A DNA stretch of 7,317 bases, from positions 1-7,317 of the forward strand of contig JACDBD010000454.1 in assembly GCA_013695115.1 (NCBI GenBank), given 5' to 3'. Numbering within the stretch: position 1 is the first letter of the stretch; each line of letters begins with the position of its first letter. Made by a program: the position numbers and the translations under genes. The notes below the pieces were generated by a model that had not been told where the DNA came from, searched no databases, and was given only the letters and a program-made list of their open reading frames with translations. The DNA is from Actinomycetota bacterium (GTDB taxonomy: Bacteria > Actinomycetota > Acidimicrobiia > IMCC26256 > JACDBD01). Below, piece by piece: positions 1 to 4,830 of this stretch.

Positions 1-270
1 GGCGAGACGGGCGCCGAGACGTCTCTGGGCCGCGCGCAAGGACCAACGCGGCGACGTCTCGTGGATCTCCGACAGGCGCGCCGTGGCGTGGTCGACGTCG
101 ACGATGGCGACGCCGAGTAGCGTGAACATGGACACGAGGAACGCGATGAACAGGGCCGGCGCTGCGCGGGGATGACCGCGTCCGGTCGACAGGTTCTCGG
201 CGAGCACCAGCAACGCGATGCTGACGCTCGCGGCCAGGCCGGCGACGCCGGCCAACCGACGTCGTATCAC
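1..270 (-). CDS. Partial small membrane protein (N-terminal 90 residues), function unknown
   Basis: The minus-strand frame is open from the left window edge and gives 90 residues if it starts at the GTG at 270-268. The N-terminus is basic (MIRRR). Two hydrophobic stretches follow: about residues 8-25 (GLAASVSIALLVLA region) and 39-57 (ALFIAFLVSMFTLLGVAIV). After them comes a polar, Arg-rich segment that is probably cytoplasmic and runs off the window. The alternating basic/hydrophobic/polar pattern is what makes this frame believable; the opposite strand gives only an Arg/Gly/His-rich translation. The start is uncertain. No clear ribosome site precedes the GTG, and an in-frame ATG at 399-397 with an AGGA at 407-404 would add 43 residues. 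Those extra residues use AGA, AGG, AAA and ATA codons unlike the rest, so I prefer the GTG. I do not recognise a family. It is divergent from the receptor gene, so the two may share a regulatory region. Confidence 0.5.
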   Translation of the reverse strand, partial: MIRRRLAGVAGLAASVSIALLVLAENLSTGRGHPRAAPALFIAFLVSMFTLLGVAIVDVDHATARLSEIHETSPRWSLRAAQRRLGARLA

Positions 271-414
271 CGCGCCATGGTAACGGGAGCGTTGCAGTCG
301 GCCGACCGAATCAGGCCCGGTTCGGGCAGGTCTCGACGAGGCCCGGGTTATGAGCCCGAAGGCGACTCGCGGTTTCCTAGATCGCGAGGCGTGCTCCATC
401 CGGTCCTGAGCGGG

Positions 415-428
415 CTTCTCGGGAGAAG
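415..428. repeat. Short inverted repeat, possible operator or hairpin
   Basis: CTTCTC-GG-GAGAAG is a perfect dyad with 6-base arms and a 2-base centre. It lies between the divergent starts, about 185 bases upstream of the promoter candidate. It could be a regulator binding site, or on RNA a 5-bp hairpin with a tetraloop. A 12-base perfect dyad can arise by chance in GC-rich DNA, and no second copy is seen in the window, so the call is weak. Confidence 0.25.
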
Positions 429-550
429 ACCCTCGACGAGGTCGGTGTCGAGCCCCCACCCGCATTGCGAGCGCAACCTGCCAGGTCGAGGCCCAGCCGC
501 GCATGAACCGAGTGGCTCGGGCCGGGCGGCGACATGGGCGCGCTCGGCGA

Positions 551-569
551 CGAGGATGCGTCTTCCTCG
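551..569. repeat. Short hairpin-forming inverted repeat
   Basis: The arms CGAGGA (551-556) and TCCTCG (564-569) pair around a 7-base loop. The element is 44 bases upstream of the -35 candidate. No T-run follows, so it is not an intrinsic terminator on either strand. It may be incidental. Confidence 0.15.
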
Positions 570-612
570 CGGACACGCAGTACGTCGCGGCCTGGAAGGC
601 ATCTCTCACACG

Positions 613-641
613 TTGACGCTCGTGTCATGTTCTCGTACCGT
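613..641 (+). promoter_or_regulatory. Sigma70-type promoter candidate for the receptor gene
   Basis: TTGACG (613-618) matches five of six bases of the TTGACA -35 consensus. It is followed after exactly 17 bases by TACCGT (636-641), which fits the relaxed actinobacterial TANNNT -10 box. Initiation would fall near 647-649, giving a leader of about 47 bases before the ATG at 695. Correct spacing, orientation and distance together make this the best promoter in the window. No equally good site was found upstream of the transporter operon on the minus strand. Confidence 0.5.
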
Positions 642-647
642 CCGGAC

Positions 648-665
648 CACGGCCGCAGAGCCGTG
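648..665 (+). promoter_or_regulatory. Inverted repeat at the predicted transcript 5' end
   Basis: CACGGC (648-653) and GCCGTG (660-665) form a perfect 6-bp GC-rich stem with a 6-base loop. The element starts at the base where transcription from the 613-641 promoter would begin. It could be a 5'-terminal RNA hairpin that protects the message or affects translation, or a repressor operator overlapping the start site. The palindrome GTCCGGAC (640-647) abuts it. The structure is clear in the sequence, but its function is inferred. Confidence 0.35.
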
Positions 666-680
666 ATCGTGTGTCCGAGC

Positions 681-687
681 AAGGGGG
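681..687 (+). promoter_or_regulatory. Ribosome binding site that decides the receptor start
   Basis: AAGGGGG ends 7 bases before the ATG at 695. It lies downstream of the in-frame GTG at 671, so it supports the ATG and argues against the longer reading. The ATG also puts a basic N-terminus directly ahead of the hydrophobic signal segment. Confidence 0.7.
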
Positions 688-694
688 GACAGGG

Positions 695-2014
695 ATGCGA
701 GCACGGCGAGGATGGATCGGGGCCCTGCTGGCACTGGTGCTGGTGGCGGCGGCATGCAGCGAGAGCGGCGACGGGGGCGGGGACGACTCGACCCAGGAGC
801 CTCGGAGAAACCGCCGCCCGGCTGCAGAGGGTTCGACCGCCGGCCTCACCGACACCACGATCCGGATGTCGGCGGTCATCCCCGACCTCGCACCCCTGGT
901 GGAGGCGGGCCTGGCGCCCGACTTCGGCGACTTCGAGCAGAACCTCCAGGTGTTCGTCGACGAGATCAACGAGGCCGGAGGCGCCGCCGACCGGCAGATC
1001 GAGATGGGCTACAACCTCTTCGCCGCGGGCTCCACCGCCACCGAGCAGCAGGCGGCGTGCCTGGGCGCGACCCAGGACGACGACGCCTTCGTGGTGGTCT
1101 CGACGGGAGGCACGACCGACGAGGCCATCCTGTGCGTGACGGAGCAGAACCAGCGGCTCCTGATGGTCCTGGCCGGGTCGTACGTCTCCAGCGTCTACGA
1201 ACGCTCGGACCGGCGCCTGTTCACCAACGGGATGGCCATCGACCGGCTCATGCGCAACATGGTGGACATCCTCGACGAGGAAGGCGAGCTCGAGGACAAG
1301 ACCCTCGGGGTCGTGCGGGCCGACTTCCCCCGCGAGGAGGAGGCGGTCGAGGCGCTGCGCGGCGCGCTCGAGGACAAGGGCTTCGAGCTGGCCGAGGACG
1401 TGGCGCTCCCCTGCGAGGGGAACCGGTGCGAGCAGCTCGACGTCGGCGTGCAGCGCCTGATGGCGGCGGACGTCGACGGGGTGTTCTCGCTCCTGGGCGT
1501 CATCCAGTACCCCGCGTTCGTCGGCGAGGCGGGGGCGCAGGGCTACGACCCGCAGTGGTTCTCGTCCGACTTCGAGAACCAGGTCCTCGAGACGACCGCG
1601 AAGTTCTTCGAGGGCTCCGCCGAGCCCTACGACGGCGCCCTCGGCGTCACCACCTCGCTCGACGACGTCGAGGTCGACGAGCCCCGCCAGGACTGCAACG
1701 ACCGCTTCACCGCCGCGACCGGGATCGAGTACGAGTTCGACACCGACGCCTGGCGGGCGGTGGGCAACGCGTGCGAGATGCTCACCCGCATCGCCAACGT
1801 CATCAAGGCGATCGACGAGGACGGCCAGCCGCTGAACCAGGCGACCTTCATCGAGTACATGGAAGAGGTCGAGGTCGTGAACGGCGACCGGCGGGGGCAG
1901 TTCGGCCCCGACAAGCACGACGCCTACGACGTGCTCGAGCTCAAGCGCTTCTCGGCCGAGTGCATCTGCTGGGAGCCGGTCAGGGGCACCCGCCGGGACG
2001 TCGGCGAAGGCTGA
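695..2014 (+). CDS. ABC transporter substrate-binding lipoprotein, type-1 periplasmic fold (LivK-like)
   Basis: This is a 439-residue exported receptor that should capture a small solute outside the membrane and deliver it to a LIV/HAAT-type ABC permease. Residues 1-20 form a signal peptide: MRARR, then a hydrophobic run ending LVLVAAA. Cys21 is the likely lipidated residue; the lipobox AAAC is slightly relaxed (Ala rather than Leu at -3). A Gly/Asp/Ser/Glu-rich tether covers about 22-50. The binding fold begins at TTIRMSAVIPDL (54-65). It has the features usual in this family: the FVDEINEAGG helix (87-96), a VVSTGGTTDEA segment (134-144), and KTLGVVRADF (202-211) opening the second lobe. Eight further cysteines (122, 147, 240, 245, 334, 360, 423, 425) suggest disulfides. 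The length fits actinobacterial members. The gene has its own promoter candidate and converges on the LivHMG gene, 8 bases away. The ligand is unknown; branched-chain amino acids, amides, urea or other small acids are all possible in this family. Confidence 0.88.
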   Translation: MRARRGWIGALLALVLVAAACSESGDGGGDDSTQEPRRNRRPAAEGSTAGLTDTTIRMSAVIPDLAPLVEAGLAPDFGDFEQNLQVFVDEINEAGGAADRQIEMGYNLFAAGSTATEQQAACLGATQDDDAFVVVSTGGTTDEAILCVTEQNQRLLMVLAGSYVSSVYERSDRRLFTNGMAIDRLMRNMVDILDEEGELEDKTLGVVRADFPREEEAVEALRGALEDKGFELAEDVALPCEGNRCEQLDVGVQRLMAADVDGVFSLLGVIQYPAFVGEAGAQGYDPQWFSSDFENQVLETTAKFFEGSAEPYDGALGVTTSLDDVEVDEPRQDCNDRFTAATGIEYEFDTDAWRAVGNACEMLTRIANVIKAIDEDGQPLNQATFIEYMEEVEVVNGDRRGQFGPDKHDAYDVLELKRFSAECICWEPVRGTRRDVGEG

Positions 2015-2022
2015 CCGCGGCG
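2015..2022. other. 8-base convergent intergenic gap without a terminator
   Basis: The receptor gene stops with TGA at 2012-2014 (plus strand) and the LivHMG gene with TAG at 2025-2023 (minus strand). The gap of eight G/C bases has no room for an intrinsic terminator, and no stem followed by a T-run is visible in the flanking 3' coding ends. Transcripts from both sides must therefore terminate inside the opposing gene, by Rho or by collision, and would overlap as antisense RNA. Confidence 0.7.
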
Positions 2023-4830
2023 CTACCGCGAGCCGGCGGGCCGAGCGGCGGCGGCGCCGCTACGGGCGATGGCGCGCTCGTCGGTGCCGAGGTACGACGC
2101 GATCACCTTGGGGTCGTGGCGCACCTCGTGGGGTGAGCCCTCCGAGATGATGCGACCGGCCTCGAGGCAGTAGACGCGGTCGGAGATGCCCAGGATGAAG
2201 GGCATGTCGTGCTCGATGACGAGCAGGGAGGCGTCGAGCTCCTCGCGGATGCGGCGCACGAGCGGCGCGAACGCCTCGGTCTCGCGCTGGGCGACCCCCG
2301 CGGTCGGCTCGTCGAGGCACAGCACGCGGCTCTCGAGCGCCACCAGGCAGGCGAGCTCGACGATGCGGCGGGTGCCCGTCGACAGGTCCGACACCATCGT
2401 GTCGCCGTAGCGGCCGAGGCCGAAGAAGGCGATGAGCTCCTCGGCCTCGGCGCGCTTGCGCCCCTCCCCTCGCCGGGCCTTCGGCAGCGCCAGCAGCGTC
2501 GCGGGGAGAGTGGCGCGTGTCCGGGCCTCCAGCGCCACCTGCACCGTCTCGCGCACGCTGAGGTCGGGGAAGAGCTCGGGCGACTGGAAGGTGCGACCGA
2601 GCCCGAGGCGGGCGCGCCGGGCGGGCGAGAGGCCGGAGACGTCCCGACCGAGGAGCTCCACCGCGCCGCCGGCACGCACGAACCCGCCCACCGCGTTCAT
2701 GAACGTCGTCTTGCCGGCGCCGTTGGTGCCGATGAGCCCGACGATCTCGCCGGCGCGCACTTCGAGGCTGACGCCGTCGACGGCCGTGCGGCCGCCGAAT
2801 CGCACCCGCACCTCCCGGGTGCGGAGGACGACCCCGTCGGGCGGCGCCGGCCGTGGATCGCTGCTCGTCCGCACGGTGACAGGGACCGGCGCCCCCACGT
2901 CCTTGGCGACGGGGCGTTCGGGGAGGCGCCGGGCGAGCAGGTCGTAGCCGGCGTCGCGGGCGCGGTAGAGCACCTCGACGAACCCGCCGGGGAAGTACAG
3001 GAGCAGGACGAGCAGGCCGGCGCCGCTGGTGAGCAGGCGGGCTTCCTCGGCGTTGTCGAAGAGGGCGGGCAGGCCGATCACCCACACCGCGCCGATCACC
3101 GCGCCCGCGACCGACGAGAGCCCGCCGATCACGGCGATCGCGACCACGCGCAGCGAGTCGAACGTGCCAAAGGCGTCGGTGCCGAACGTCTGGAGCAGCC
3201 CGGCCAGGAGCGCCCCGGCCATGCCGGCCATCCCGCCGGCGACGCCGAAGGCGATGAGCTTGATGCGGGTGGGCGAGATCGTGAACGCGGCCGCGGCCTC
3301 GGGATTGTCGCGCACCGCGATCATCGAGCGGCCGAGACCGCCGCGGCGGATGCGCACCGCCAGCGTCACCATCACGACGAGCACGGCCAGGCACACGTAG
3401 TAGTAGGTGCGTTCCGGGACGAGCGAGAAGGCGTCGCCCCACCGGGGCCGCCGCATCGACACGATCGTGTCGCCCCCGCTGAACAGGTCGAGTCGCAGGA
3501 GCCAGCTGGCGGTCATCACCGCGAACGCGAGCGTGGTCACGGCCAGGAACAGCCCCCGGACGCGCAGAGCGGGCGCGCCGACGACGAGCGCCGTCCCCAC
3601 CGCGACGACGGTCGCGACGAGGGCGGCGGCCTCGAACGAGACGCCGTTGCGCACGAGCGCGACGGTGGTCATCGCGCCCAGTCCGACGAAGGCGAACTGC
3701 CCGAGGGAGAGCTGGCCGGCCCAGCCGGTGAGCACCGTGAGCGAGAGGGCAACGATCGCGAACAGCAGCATCCGGCTGTAGAGGAAGTGACGCGACGCGG
3801 TGTCGAATACCACCGGCAGCAGGAGCGCCACCGCCAGCGCCAGCGCAGCTGCGATCCGGTTGGTGTTGCGGACCACCCAGTGGTCGCGCAGCCGGGCGGG
3901 AACGGGCCGGGTCCGGGGCGCGAACGACCACGAGCTCGCCCGGTCCTCGCCGCGGGACGCGCGGGCGATCACGAGCACGGCCAGGAGCACCACCACGAAG
4001 AGGACGGCGTCGATGAGGCCGGGCTGGGCGGGGTACTCGAAGAAGAGCAGCGCCTCGGCGACGCCGATCACGACGCCGGCGAGCAGCGCCACCGGCATCG
4101 ACGTCATGCGCGCGACCAGCGCCGCCGCCAGCGCCCGGAGGAGGAGCGAGGGGCCGAGGGCGACGGTGGCGACGGTGCTTCCGCCCCGGAGCGGCGCCAC
4201 CAGCACGGCGGTGACGGTGGCGAGGAGTCCGGCGAGGATCCACACCAGTGTCGACATCCGCCTGACGTTGATCGCCGAGGTGCGGGCGGCGTCGGGGTTG
4301 GCGGCGGCGGCCCGCACGGCGGTGCCCCAGCGGGTGTGTTCGAGGAAGACGGCGAGGGCGAGGGTCATCGCCGGCACGATGACGAGGATGAGGACGTGCT
4401 CGCTGCGCACGAGCACACCGCCCACCTCCCACGTCGAGCGGAACGGCGTGGGGTAGCGCCCGAACGTCTCGAGGTCGGGCAGGAGGAACTGGAACAGGAA
4501 GATCAGCTGGGCGGCGCCGAGGGTGGCGACGAACAGGATCACCCGGGGGGCGCGGAACAGCCGGCGGACGATCAGGAGCTCGACCACCGCGCCGAGCACG
4601 GCCCCGACCACGAGCACGGCGCCGAGGGCGACGAAGAACGGCACGTCCCAGTTGATGACCAGGATGGCGAGGAGCGCGGCTCCGAAGGCGCCCATCTCGC
4701 CGTGGGCGAAGTTGATGACACGTGCCGACCGGTAGACGAGCACGAGCCCTACCGCGAGGACGCCGTAGCTCATGCCGGTGACGACGCCGTTGAAGACGAT
4801 CTGCTCGTTGAGCTCGAGCGCGAGCGTCAC
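2023..4830 (-). CDS. LivH-LivM-LivG fusion: branched-chain-amino-acid-type ABC permease/permease/ATPase
   Basis: This 935-residue protein carries three LIV importer subunits in one chain. Residues 1-290 are LivH: a hydrophobic start, the FAHGEMGAFGA motif (41-51), about eight helices, and the ATPase-coupling loop around 165-191. A polar linker (about 290-322) leads to LivM at 323-625, with GWAGQLSLGQFAFVGLGAM (369-387) and a coupling loop near 496-525. A second linker (about 626-667) leads to LivG at 668-920. LivG has Walker A GTNGAGKTT (701-709), Q-loop Gln749 in GRTFQSPELFP, the variant signature LSTGT (816-820), Walker B VLCLDE (836-841) and H-loop His874 in VIEHD. No stop or frameshift separates the domains, so this is a true fusion. 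The GTG start overlaps the upstream stop as GTGA and has AGGAGG at 4840-4835. It is co-transcribed with the MFS-LivF gene. The substrate is not evident. Confidence 0.92.
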   Translation of the reverse strand: MTLALELNEQIVFNGVVTGMSYGVLAVGLVLVYRSARVINFAHGEMGAFGAALLAILVINWDVPFFVALGAVLVVGAVLGAVVELLIVRRLFRAPRVILFVATLGAAQLIFLFQFLLPDLETFGRYPTPFRSTWEVGGVLVRSEHVLILVIVPAMTLALAVFLEHTRWGTAVRAAAANPDAARTSAINVRRMSTLVWILAGLLATVTAVLVAPLRGGSTVATVALGPSLLLRALAAALVARMTSMPVALLAGVVIGVAEALLFFEYPAQPGLIDAVLFVVVLLAVLVIARASRGEDRASSWSFAPRTRPVPARLRDHWVVRNTNRIAAALALAVALLLPVVFDTASRHFLYSRMLLFAIVALSLTVLTGWAGQLSLGQFAFVGLGAMTTVALVRNGVSFEAAALVATVVAVGTALVVGAPALRVRGLFLAVTTLAFAVMTASWLLRLDLFSGGDTIVSMRRPRWGDAFSLVPERTYYYVCLAVLVVMVTLAVRIRRGGLGRSMIAVRDNPEAAAAFTISPTRIKLIAFGVAGGMAGMAGALLAGLLQTFGTDAFGTFDSLRVVAIAVIGGLSSVAGAVIGAVWVIGLPALFDNAEEARLLTSGAGLLVLLLYFPGGFVEVLYRARDAGYDLLARRLPERPVAKDVGAPVPVTVRTSSDPRPAPPDGVVLRTREVRVRFGGRTAVDGVSLEVRAGEIVGLIGTNGAGKTTFMNAVGGFVRAGGAVELLGRDVSGLSPARRARLGLGRTFQSPELFPDLSVRETVQVALEARTRATLPATLLALPKARRGEGRKRAEAEELIAFFGLGRYGDTMVSDLSTGTRRIVELACLVALESRVLCLDEPTAGVAQRETEAFAPLVRRIREELDASLLVIEHDMPFILGISDRVYCLEAGRIISEGSPHEVRHDPKVIASYLGTDERAIARSGAAAARPAGSR

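Larger units (their letters stand above)
271..612. other. Divergent non-coding region
   Basis: No convincing gene lies here. The open frames have the composition of random GC-rich DNA (many Arg, Pro, Gly and Ser residues, no hydrophobic or domain-like pattern). Visible content is limited to short dyads (415-428 and 551-569) and a repeated CTCGACGAGG (at about 333-342 and 432-441). The extra length of the left-hand gene, if it starts at 399, would use up the first third of the region. I see no tRNA or riboswitch fold. Confidence 0.45.

Noticed and set aside
172..666. A 164-codon plus-strand open frame upstream of the receptor
   Set aside because: It is Arg/Gly/Ser/Pro-rich throughout, lacks a ribosome site and overlaps the more convincing minus-strand membrane protein. 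The promoter candidate lies within it.
671..694. GTG at 671 as the receptor start
   Set aside because: It places the ribosome site (681-687) inside the coding region and adds eight polar residues before the signal peptide. The ATG at 695 has the correct spacing.
377..1918. A 513-codon minus-strand open frame opposite the receptor gene
   Set aside because: Composition is low-complexity and antisense-like, while the plus strand has a signal peptide, lipobox and binding fold with a ribosome site.
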